A stretch of DNA of 27,679 nt from Cladorrhinum sp. PSN259 (GCA_033725935.1 MU867158.1:1-27679); one strand, 5' to 3'; numbered from the stretch's first letter, positions 19,706 to 27,679 are shown. Notes: generated by a model not told the origin, from the letters alone. Made by a program: numbers and translations.

Positions 19706-20197
19706 GTGGCTTGGAAGGAACGGTGGAAGGCTTAGACAGAGGGCAAGCCTTAGATGCCGTCGAGGCTAGTGGATGAAAAAGGCTTAGACCTTATAGATAA
19801 GGCTGTCTTTCGACGGCACGAAGGACTGACTAAAGCCCATAGCTCTCTCTTAACACAGGCCCGTATAGGGGCTATAGGGCTGAAAGACTTCCTTTTTCGG
19901 GCCCGCGTACCGGGAATTTCTACCCCCTACTGTACTTGCGGCTCCGGCCGTGAGTCGGTAGAACACCTGGTGGTATGGTGCCCAGACCCACCGAAACCAA
20001 GAACCTGGATGGTATCAGGGATCGACTCCCGTAGAGACTTACAGTGGGCCCTGAAGGGCGGAAGCCCTAGGGCCGGAAGGCTTGCAAGGAAGGTTCTGAC
20101 ATGGCTGATGGATTCGGGCAGGCTTCTAGAATATAACCTGGCTAGGAAGCTGGAGCTGGAACTGGAAGCAAGCCTGGGCATAGACCCTACAATATAG
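19649..20197 (+). pseudogene. Tad-like LINE ORF2 C-terminus
   Basis: The plus-strand frame reads YCTCGSGRESVKHLVVWCP, AWKERWKA, two stops (19733 and 19751), then from ATG 19754: VFRRHEGLTKAHSSLLTQAR, IGAIGLKDFLFRARVPGIST, PYCTCGSGRESVEHLVVWCP and a 70-residue tail ending LEASLGIDPTI. The 'H.LTKAHSSLLTQ.R.G.IGL..FL....VPG' block followed by a C-x-C...H...C finger is the C-terminus of Tad-like fungal LINE ORF2, which binds nucleic acid. The finger occurs twice, 279 bp apart and in frame; one copy is normal. The copia insertion lies immediately upstream. Confidence 0.85.
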
Positions 20198-20384
20198 GGC
20201 AGCCATGGATTAGTTGGCTTCCCTTTACAATGGTATGATATGGATACGGGCCTACTACGGCCAATGGAAGGATTCTATAGTATAGATACGAGGTTTTTCA
20301 GCCGGCCGTTAAGGTACGGTTTTCCTTGTGTAAATAGCAGTAGAGGGACCGACGAGCCCTGCCAAGGGCATAGCGGTGTACGAA
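20198..20384 (+). mobile_element. LINE 3' UTR and terminus
   Basis: Nearly identical to the minus-strand copy at 27452-27638. It ends gcggtgtacgaa and passes into ataataatataataa, which may be the LINE's A-rich tail or the start of LTR copy G. The last 60 bp contain a short self-complementary stretch (ccctgccaaggg), possibly part of the structure recognised in target-primed reverse transcription. Confidence 0.8.
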
Positions 20385-20825
20385 ATAATAATATAATAAG
20401 GGAATCGAAGGTTATAAGACGCTCTTAAACGGAGTTAATTATTATTAACTAATAGGTAGCTTTATAAAGTATCGCTTTACAAATATTATAGATAATGAAC
20501 GATTATATTATTTGCGTAAGGAACTAAGTCCTTACGATAGGAAGTGCTTAGCACTCCCCTTACTTATAGTGAAGCTATCTATATATATTTCCTAGGTATA
20601 TTATACCTTGGTCGCTCTGCTCGCTCCCTGAGTCCGCGATTATAGCGAGCAAGCTTCCTACTTACTATGCTCGCTATACTTGGTACCGAGTAGAGCAGGC
20701 ATACTCTGATTGGCTGACTGGGACTTCGTGGGACTTCGCATCCCTAGCCTAATGATTGGCTATGGTCTTACAATGCCCTGTATCGCGGTCCGTGTGCGGG
20801 GGAGACTTACGCGCGAGGCGTAATA
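20385..20825 (-). repeat. Chromovirus LTR fragment, copy G
   Basis: LTR lacking about the first 45 bp and joined to a LINE 3' terminus at the same point where copy A is truncated (GTACG in the LTR). It ends GCGAGGCGTAATA. The cassette (20610-20704) is built from GCTCGCT/AGCGAGC motifs. Confidence 0.8.
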
Positions 20826-20828
20826 ATA

Positions 20829-21014
20829 GTATTTATTATCTATAATCTTCTTTATAGTCTTATACTTTCTCTATAAAGAAGTTTTATAGAATTATTTATT
20901 GGTTAATAGTGATTGACCCCGTCTGAGAGCGTCCCGTAACCTTCGATTCCCCTGTTATATTACCCTAGGCGTACTGCCTTGCAGTCTGAACCCTATCCGG
21001 TGCAGGTTATAATA
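20829..21014 (+). repeat. Inverted chromovirus LTR fragment, copy H
   Basis: Reverse-complement match to the TGTTACAACC end of the LTR family, with the AT-rich insert also seen in copy A. It ends gcaggttataata. Only the 186 bp up to the insert remain. Copies G and H lie tail to tail and form an imperfect inverted pair. Confidence 0.8.
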
Positions 21015-22191
21015 ATGCTTAATACCCTTAAGATGCTAACACCTCCTATATTAACCGTTATTGGGAAGTTTAGGCGCTTAGAGGGAGTTCAGGATATAGA
21101 GAGACGTTAATTTTAGATTCAATACTGCCCTAGGATAATATATTGCTAGGCGCGTATCTACTTTGTTAGTATTTTATTGTAAAATCCATTTAATAAGACG
21201 AGCCTCCTTTTAGTAAGAAAGTCTTCATTGGCGTTTATGGGCTATATTTACGTTAGGCACACCTAAAATCTTCCCGCATAGTGTGGTATAGGGGATTCCA
21301 TGTTAAGTAGCAGCTTCTCTGTGGCTAGCGCCATTAAGTATATAATTAATGGCATTGTAATGTCTTTCTGTATGCAATTCCACTTCTTCTGTTATTTTAA
21401 ATCTAGAAGTAGTGGAAATGCTTAAGAAGGGAGGTTATAGGAGTAAAAGAAAAAAGAAAAAAGAAAACGAAGATATTTAGGAAGTTAGGCTTTAGTGTGC
21501 GAAGCTAGGGTTGTGTGTAGAGAGATTGGCTGAAAAGGGGCTTCAATTTTAAACCTTATGAATCAAAGCATCGTTAATCCAACTTCGTAATCATTACTTC
21601 CTCTCGTTTCTCCCACAGATAGCTAAAGAAACCACCGTTCAATTTTTCCCCACTAATTAGTCGATAATGCTGGTAACCTAGAGCAGAAATGCGATGCTCT
21701 CGTCGAGCCTGCAAATTCCGGAGCGAGCACCCGACGTCGCCTTATCTTGACGGCGGGTAGCTGCCGTTAGCTAACGGTGGGGCGGAATCTCTGCCCCGAC
21801 TTTCCTGTTTTGCGCACTTGTCGCCTAGCGCACAACCACATTTACCCTACTGGTGCGCCTGTGAAGGCGTTCCGTAGCTTCCGTGGCTGGGAGACGCTAG
21901 GCAATGCGGATGTGCTGCGTACAACACTACAAAGCAACGATGGTAAATTAGCCGGCCGGTACTTACTACACTGTCAACTGACCATGCGCGATCTGGCAGC
22001 TTGGAGCGACTGCCCGTCCGTCGCCAGCACACTCGGGAACAATCCGCCGTTAACAAGATACTACATAAATAAACAAAACGCAGCCCAGAGTGATGGACTC
22101 GCATAACGATCTGCTTGTCGCTGGACTACCTACCTACCTAGGTACTGTACCGACAAAACGTGTCCGAATTCAAACCTGAGCTCTCGTGACC
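21015..22191. promoter_or_regulatory. Upstream region of the CE3 esterase gene
   Basis: No supported gene. The first 600 bp are AT-rich, probably old repeat. Two small inverted repeats occur: gccattaa/ttaatggc (21330-21353) and a ttccact...agtggaa hairpin (about 21388-21418). From about 21,700 the sequence becomes GC-balanced. A perfect 14-bp palindrome CCGTTAGCTAACGG (21764-21777) overlaps a CreA-type gtgggg (21777-21782). TTAGCC (21948-21953) is the XlnR site GGCTAA on the other strand. A TATA-like cataaataaa lies at 22064-22073, about 120 bp before the ATG. Confidence 0.4.
21764..21777. promoter_or_regulatory. Candidate Zn2Cys6 regulator site (CCG-N8-CGG palindrome)
   Basis: CCGTTAGCTAACGG is a perfect dyad with outward CCG/CGG half-sites, the everted geometry used by some Zn2Cys6 dimers. 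It lies 415 bp upstream of the CE3 start and overlaps a CreA consensus by one base. Binding is inferred only. Confidence 0.3.
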
Positions 22192-23235
22192 ATGCGGCTC
22201 TTCGCTTCTACCGTTGTTGCTATCCTCGCCGCCACCACGTGCGCACAAAAGGTCAAAGTCAGTGAGTGGCCACCTCTGTACTGCATGTTGTGTTTTGAGC
22301 GGTCGGAAATCATAAGCTGACGTTGCCGGGCACGGCGGGCGAAAACAGTGCTGCTCGGTGACTCCATTACTGAGATCACCTGCTGGAGACCTCTGGTATG
22401 GAGCCAACTCACGTCTGCCGGGCTGGCGAGCAGTGTCGACTTTGTCGGCAGCATGAGTAACCTCCAAGGGAAGTGCTCGCAGCCGTCAGGGTTTGACCCC
22501 CACCACGAAGGCCACTCGGGCTGGCAGGCCTACGACATTGCGAGGAACAACATCGTCGGCTGGGTGCAGAACACCAAGCCCGACATTGTGCAGTTCATGC
22601 TCGGCACCAACGACGTCAACATCGGCAAGCGCAACGTCCAGAGCATCCTCGACTCATACACGACCATGCTCAATGCCATGCGTGCCGCCAACCCCAGGGT
22701 CAAAGTCATTGCAAGTACCTGCCTACTAACCTAATGACACCGTATCCTCTGGGTCAGAAGCCGGAATATTAACCTACGTCCCTTGCGTTTGCAGATTGAC
22801 AAGTTGATCCCGACGAGCTGGAGCGACGCGACTATCGAAGGGGTCAACACTGCTATCCCCGGCTGGGTCCAGGCGCACACCACGGCGCAGTCGCCCATCG
22901 CCATCGCCGATTGCTCCCGGGCTGCCGGCTACACTAAGAGTATGCTCGCGGGTGACGGCGTCCACCCCAACGACCAGGGCGATCAGTTCATCGCGAAGCA
23001 GGTTGGCCCCAAGCTGATACAGTTCATCAACGACGTCCGCGCCGGAGCTGGCAGCCCATCGACACCGGCGACAACCTTGCTCACCAGCACGGCAGGTTCT
23101 TCGCAGCCGACACCGGGGAGCGGAAACTGCGCCGCGCTGTATGGGCAATGCGGCGGCCAGGGCTGGACTGGTCCCACTTGCTGCTCGCAGGGCACTTGCA
23201 AGGTCTCTAACGACTGGTACGCACAGTGTTTGTAA
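22192..23235 (+). CDS. CE3 acetylxylan esterase-like SGNH hydrolase with CBM1
   Basis: Secreted esterase expected to remove acetyl groups from xylan, anchored to cellulose by CBM1. Exons 22192-22261, 22349-22710 and 22795-23235 give 290 residues. Intron 1 (87 bp) is GTGAGT...CAG; intron 2 (84 bp) appears to be GC-AG with donor GCAAGT. The signal peptide is about residues 1-18 (MRLFASTVVAILAATTCA). SGNH blocks: nucleophile Ser29 in LLGDSITE, GTND in FMLGTNDVN, and Asp198/His201 in GDGVHPND. The catalytic domain ends about 225, a Ser/Thr/Pro linker follows, and CBM1 occupies 256-290 with the cysteine pattern and aromatic residues Trp268, Trp285 and Tyr286. It converges on the CE1 gene and probably shares its induction. 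The exact exon 2/3 junction is the weak point: relatives often have two or three more residues there. Confidence 0.9.
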
Positions 23236-24021
23236 GATGTAGTCGGTGCAAGGGGGAGGAATATCGTCATCTTTAGCAGACGGAAAAACAGCGTGGGTCC
23301 TGTCTCAATAGCTCGTCCTGGCCCTGTGACCCGCTGCTGGGCCCCTGACAAGCGTGATGTAGCTAGATACGAATTAGTAGGACTTCAACTTGCGATGATT
23401 ACAATGGGATAATGTTGCAAATTGTCACTGTTCCTCTGCGGCCGAATTATAGAAAACATCGAGTTACTCCAAGGCAGCTTAATTCACAGGGTCTTATTAT
23501 CCATGTGGTTGTGAATCGCTTGGTTGTAAACTTAGCTGTTATCCGCTTGGCTGTGAATCTAATGTCAGCTCGGATGGTTCGGCGCCGGAGCCACTCGTTT
23601 ACCCCTGTCCCCAGTTGAGATGATGAGGTGGTTACTAACTCCATAGTACCTTACTTGACACACATGCCTGCAATCGACTCTATCAACCGTCATATAGCTG
23701 TCTGTAAGTGTGTGAGGCACAGCAACACAAAGACGGCGGCAAGTCGGATGAAATATCTTTCATCAGCGATCGATATTAAGGTAGTCTGGGAACCGGAACT
23801 CGCAATGCTGCCTAGAGCACGAACTTATATACTTAGTGGCTATTGTAAATCTAACTAGATACAGATTACTGTGACAAATATACACATGAAGACGCCCCAT
23901 CCACCCCCTAATCATCTCCACTTCCCCATCCTCTCCGGCTCCTCTTATAAATCAAGACAAGTTCTGCAACACACCAGTGATGCTACCTTGACGACCACAC
24001 CTTTGTACTCCCCTACGAAGA
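23236..24021. other. Convergent intergenic region between the two esterase genes
   Basis: No supported gene; it should hold both 3' UTRs and terminators. An imperfect short tandem repeat of cgcttggYtgtRaa type lies around 23513-23561 and creates a Val/Asn-rich shadow frame. Nothing else is recognised. Confidence 0.5.
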
Positions 24022-25145
24022 TTAAATGCACTGCGAGTAATAGTCGTTGGAGAACTTGCAAGTGCCCTGCGAGCAGCACGTAGGACCGCTCCAGCCCTGG
24101 CCACCGCACTGGCCCCACTGCGGCGAGCAGTTGGTCCCGGGGTTACCCGCAGTCGGCTGCGATCCGGGACTGGTCGTTACGGTCGTCAGCGTCGTCGCGG
24201 GAGTCCCCGGGTTGCTGCCGCCGCCAGAGGAAACAGCCGCGTTGAAGAAGGACCACGTCTCGCCGGGGGCAAACTTAACGCCGTTGGCGCCGGTGGGATC
24301 TGGGACGTGGCCGCCGCCGTGCCCGATCCACGTCACGGGCGCCCGCGAGCACGTGTACGTGGTTTTGATGTGGTTCTGCTGGCCCGCCGACGGTTCCGGG
24401 GCGTTCTTAGACGCGCACCCGTTGGTCTGCAGCCACTTGTCGCGCAGCTGGCGGCCCATGGAGATGGGCAGGACGTTGTCGGCCGCGCCGTGGATCCCGA
24501 GGTAGGCTACGGGAGTGGTGCCGCCCGAGCACCCCGACAGCTGCGCGCCGGCGATGACGGATACGGCTTTGAAGACGTCTAGATGGAGGTGCAGCAGGTA
24601 GGGTTAGCACATGGACTTGCTTAAGGTAGGTAGGTATGTCATAGCTTCATCAAAGGAAAGAAAAGAAAGGAAAAAGAAAACGTACCTGGCCGGGAGCAGG
24701 CTACGCTGTGGCTCATGGAACCACCATAACTCCACCCCGTCGCAAAAAACTCGCCCTCGTTGACGCAGAGGTCGTTCTTGAGCAGGGCCACGACCTGGTC
24801 CGTGAACGTAATGTCCTCGCCCCCATTATTGGCCCACCCGGCGTTGAGGCCGTTGGGTGCGACAAAGATGGTGCTGTCGCCCGCCAGCGACCGCAGGCCG
24901 TAGAAGCCGCCGTTAGCCACATCGTTCATGGAGCCGTCGCGCCAGTGGTAGCCAATGACGACGCGGTGCGCCTTGTTACGGTCGTAGTTGGCGGGGAGCT
25001 GGAGGATGTACTGCCGCTGCTTGCCGTTGACCGTCATGGACTTGGTGCCCGACGACGGCGGCGCCTTGCCGCAGCCCGGCGAGGCGGCGTCGATGGCCTG
25101 GACGGCGCCCAAGAGGGCCAGGGCGAGGGTGGGAAGGGAAATCAT
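24022..25145 (-). CDS. CE1 feruloyl esterase-like protein with CBM1
   Basis: Secreted alpha/beta-hydrolase expected to release ferulate from arabinoxylan. Two exons, 25145-24686 and 24578-24022, give 338 residues; the 107-bp intron has donor GTACGT and acceptor TAG. The signal peptide ends near IDA/ASPGCGK. The catalytic domain (about 22-268) has TVNGKQRQYILQLPANYD, GYHWRDGSM, IFVAPNGLNAGWANNGGED, nucleophile Ser139 in ATGWSYGGSM, Asp187 in GIHGAADNVLP and His244 in GGGHVPDP. These fit fungal type C/D feruloyl esterases such as that of Neurospora crassa. A Gly/Thr/Pro linker (about 270-303) leads to CBM1 (304-338) with Trp309, Trp316, Tyr333 and Tyr334. No lesion. Related polyhydroxybutyrate-depolymerase-like esterases share the fold, so ferulate specificity is inference. 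Confidence 0.92.
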
Positions 25146-26930
25146 GTTGTTTTCTGATACGAACGAGTTGTTGGATGATTAGGTAACCTGGCAAGATGTG
25201 CGCAGGGAGTTGTCAACAAACAGCGAACAAAGACTCTTCAGAAGCACATTATCCTGCACAAACCCGGTGAGTGGAGGACAGGCGGGCTCGTCGTTTATCT
25301 TTGGTCTCCCATCCTTGGACCACCGCCCTTTGCCTCCGCAGCACTTCCTAATGAAGCTATGCCGGCGAGATCGCCGTGATGCATTCGGCAAGATTTCAAG
25401 ATCAACGTAGTGCCGAGCCGGAAGTGGTCAAGGCCAGTCTTGGTCTGGCAAGGGGTTGTTTCGTGCTATTGTTACCTTAGCGCGGGGTAGGGAGATGCTG
25501 GTTCCACAGACATACGATCCCGGCACGTACGATCTAAGCGGGCCAGTGATATCCATCGGCTGTTCGTCAGGACGAGTCTTCACTATCGGCTTCTCTCGAG
25601 ATATATAGCACATTTCAAATCTCTTACTTCATCCTCTCTATTTATTTCTCTATCTTGACAGCAGAAGGGTCTGGGAGAATGGGTTGCTTTATAGATAAAT
25701 AATATAGAAATCATAACATTTCCTATTAATGTTAAGACAACGTGCTTTGTTTCGAGAAGGTTAGATTATCAGCTTCAATTCTCCTCCCGAAGCTATATGA
25801 TGAATTTACTGGCGTAGCGTGACGTGTATTGGAAGTCAGATGAGTTGGCACATTACCGAACAACTATTACCACTCGCACACGACTCAGTTTCACTCTTCA
25901 TTCTGCGTCCTTTTGCTCAGGGGTTCAGATGACTCCATAAATGACAGTAGCAACGAGCCGCAATGCTAATATCATAATGTTGCCTTATATAGTCGTTAGC
26001 GAAATCGGGCTTCCGCTTCCTCTCTCACATCTTTCTAGCGCACGGACCATTTATGCATCTAGCCAGCCACACCTTGTGCCATCGCACGCGCTTATTTACC
26101 AGGTAGGATGTGTACGATAATGCTGTAACGGTCTTAAGGTAGTGTAGTGCAACTAGCTAAGCCACTCTACGAGCATACTGAACTTAGAGAAGAAAGGAAA
26201 GAGAAGAAGGAGAAGGCTCACTGGCGTAAGCATCTGATGTAATCGTGGGTGTTAGTCTGAGCGTAGGGAGAGAAGGTTCTGGGTCTTTCTGTTGTGGTGG
26301 TTTGTGTGCAGTGCTAAGTGCGTTCTGGGAATAGCTTCATTTAGGGGTGTGGCTTGTGGGGTTCACCTGTGGGTGAGGGTTGCCGAGGCTATTACAGGGC
26401 TCAGCCCGTCACAAATGCGATAACGCAGCATTACGATGACCGTCTGCCAGCCCGGACTGTCAGCTAGAATGCGGCAAGAATGGCTGTTATTACCTGCCAA
26501 GAGCTACGGCAAAATTGCTTCCACATTTGTCTAGCCGAGAGAGGTAGCTTCATTAATTACATCAGAATCTTATTATGGACCCATAAGGATCTTTTGGAAT
26601 TTCATGCAGAGTCCGAGGATGATGGATTGCCTTAAGGGGCCTAAGGGTGTAGTTTAGACGCTTATAATGGGCATATTAAGATGTCCTGAGGCAATATTAT
26701 AAAACTTCAAGGAAATCCAGGTGTTAAAAGTATTAATATTCCCACTAGATCAATATTACTCAGTAATCCAGTAATTCAGCAATCTAGCAATCCAGCAATC
26801 CATTAATCTATTAACTCAGTGATTTTAAGACCTTTAGCATTTCACTACTTTAAACTCTATATCTACTATTCAACACTTATTCCTTCTCTTTCATCCTTAT
26901 CCCAAGATACAGTACCACTTCACTTCCGCT
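25146..26930. other. Intergenic region upstream of the CE1 gene, no gene seen
   Basis: Neither strand shows a convincing coding frame. For the minus-strand CE1 promoter, hexamers fitting CreA sites occur at ctccgc (25334-25339) and gcgggg (25482-25487). From about 25,620 composition becomes AT-rich with no recognisable transposon ends. A CT-rich run (26878-26902) sits before the ATG at 26931. No tRNA or other RNA gene was found by eye. Confidence 0.4.
26762..26825. repeat. 8-bp microsatellite-like array, eight units
   Basis: Eight tandem copies of an agcaatcc-type octamer: agtaatcc, agtaattc, agcaatct, agcaatcc, agcaatcc, attaatct, attaactc, agtgattt. Most unit differences are C/T transitions, consistent with slippage followed by point decay. 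Confidence 0.8.
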
Positions 26931-27125
26931 ATGCTCCTGGCCAGTACCCTGAGCGTTGTCGCCGCCTCTCCTATCGATCAGCTCCACATTCCTAGCGTTG
27001 TTAGCTCCCTCCCCGCTGCCGCACCCGATGTTGAGTTCAAGTTCCGGCCGGCCGTGGACTTTTATATAGACGGCTGCTATATAGGACGGAAAGTCGTATT
27101 CTATTATCGTAAAATAACGAGTTAA
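26931..27125 (+). pseudogene. 5' remnant of a secreted-protein gene, possibly NPP1-like
   Basis: ATG after a CT-rich leader opens a frame with a short hydrophobic start (MLLASTLSVVAASPI), an Ala/Pro-rich propeptide-like stretch, then VEFKFRPAVDFYIDGCY. Beyond about 27,070 the DNA turns AT-rich and the frame loses sense, ending at 27125. 'F.PA.D.D.DGCY' recalls the N-terminal part of necrosis-inducing NPP1-type secreted proteins, but only about 17 residues support this. The gene is truncated: the conserved core of that family is absent. It could equally be another small secreted protein. Confidence 0.35.
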
Positions 27126-27207
27126 TATTGGAAAAATATATTTATTATTATTTAGTTTTCATTCCCGGGTCTTTAATACTTATTTACTTAAGATAGAGCT
27201 TGCTATT

Positions 27208-27432
27208 TTATGAAAGGAAATATCCTATCATAATCTCGCTTAACTGCCATTTCTCGGACCTAATAGAATTCGTGGCGTAAAAGACGTCCTCGGGATCCTG
27301 TTTTTGCTTAATATATAAGAGGCGCGGATATATAAACCTATAAAAACTCTCCTATTAATTAAGCTCATTATGGTCGGATTTATATATATATATACTGGAG
27401 TTAGGCATCAACGCCTTTAACCCTAAGTTCCA
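27208..27432 (-). pseudogene. Decayed 3' end of a berberine-bridge-type FAD oxidase
   Basis: Minus-strand frame WNLGLKALMPNSSIYIYKSD, HNELN, two stops, ESFYRFIYPRLLYIKQKQDP, EDVFYATNSIRSEKWQLSE. This fits the C-terminal BBE domain (pattern 'Y.NE.D......W...F.G..YPRLL.IK.K.DP..VFY....GSE.W') that closes the active site of FAD-linked oxidoreductases. The stops and Asn-to-Lys and Gly-to-Ser or Arg changes are G-to-A type, suggesting RIP spilling from the adjacent LINE, whose 3' tail joins it at about 27,433. The rest of the gene is missing or outside the window. Confidence 0.65.
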
Positions 27433-27679
27433 TTTATATATTATTTATTTGTTCGTACACCGCTATGCCCTTGGCAGGGCTCGTCGGTCCCTCTACTGCT
27501 ATTTACACATGGAAAACCGTACCTTAAAGGCCGGCTGAAAAACCTCGTATCTATATTATAGAATCTTTCCATTGGCCGTAATCAGCCCGTATCCATATCA
27601 TACCATTGTAAAGGGAAGCCAACTAATCCATGGCTGCCCTATATTGTAGGGTCTATGCCCAGGCTTGCTTCCAGTTCCA
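27433..27679 (-). mobile_element. LINE 3' end, inverted copy, running off the window
   Basis: On the minus strand it contains the last codons of ORF2 (LEASLGIDPTI, stop at 27639-27641), then a 3' UTR nearly identical to 20198-20384, the terminus gcggtgtacgaa and an A-rich tail (caaataaataatata). It is the inverted counterpart of the copy at 19649-20384. Confidence 0.85.

Noticed and set aside
21777..22106. 109-codon frame upstream of CE3
   Set aside because: GTG start, overlaps promoter motifs, no domain and a competing frame on the other strand.
22715..22720. GT donor (gtacct) for CE3 intron 2
   Set aside because: With the only acceptor (gcag, 22791-22794) it gives an immediate in-frame TGA.
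1986..25145. Secondary-metabolite cluster
   Set aside because: No PKS, NRPS, terpene synthase or P450 is present; the intact genes fit hemicellulose breakdown.
24047..25157. Long plus-strand frames opposite the CE1 gene
   Set aside because: GC-rich shadows of the CE1 exons; they cross its intron and have no motif.

Overview
The window is from a filamentous ascomycete (Pezizomycotina). The signs are short 56-107 bp introns with CTRAC-type branch sites, secreted fungal plant-cell-wall enzymes carrying CBM1 or CBM42 modules, and transposons decayed by CpA-to-TpA transitions, the signature of repeat-induced point mutation (RIP). I cannot name the species.

Layout. Positions 1-1.25 kb hold transposon debris: LINE, LTR fragments, a minisatellite and a lone LINE 3' tail. 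Positions 1.99-3.74 kb (+) hold a four-exon APC-superfamily permease of the choline/GABA type. Positions 4.33-5.85 kb (+) hold a single-exon GH54 alpha-L-arabinofuranosidase with CBM42 (AbfB type). From 5.98 to 21.0 kb there is a transposon block: two LTRs joined through a 13-bp polypurine tract, a stub of a Tad-like LINE, a Ty1/copia element (7002-19643, TSD CCCCT) in that LINE, and a Ty3/gypsy chromovirus (11074-18227, TSD CCTAA) nested in the copia gag. The LINE 3' end and two more LTR fragments follow. Positions 22.19-23.24 kb (+) hold a CE3 acetylxylan esterase-like SGNH hydrolase with CBM1. It converges on a CE1 feruloyl-esterase-like gene with CBM1 at 24.02-25.15 kb (-). The right edge (26.9-27.7 kb) holds a truncated secreted-protein gene, a decayed berberine-bridge-type FAD oxidase 3' end and another LINE 3' end.

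The three enzyme genes fit one task, removing side chains from arabinoxylan: AbfB releases arabinose, CE3 acetyl groups, CE1 ferulate. The permease may or may not be functionally linked. The transposon block separates AbfB from the two esterases.

The most unusual material is in the chromovirus. Between pol and the 3' LTR, on the opposite strand, lies a RIP-damaged reading frame (11651-12208). Its Cys/Tyr spacing matches a Zn(II)2Cys6 binuclear cluster and is followed by a coiled coil. It ends 19 bp from the pol stop. The LTR family of this element carries a central cassette of about 100 bp that differs completely between copies. Each cassette is built from its own iterated short motif between conserved arms. 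A self-encoded DNA-binding protein with fast-changing LTR target sites is a testable hypothesis, not a demonstrated fact.
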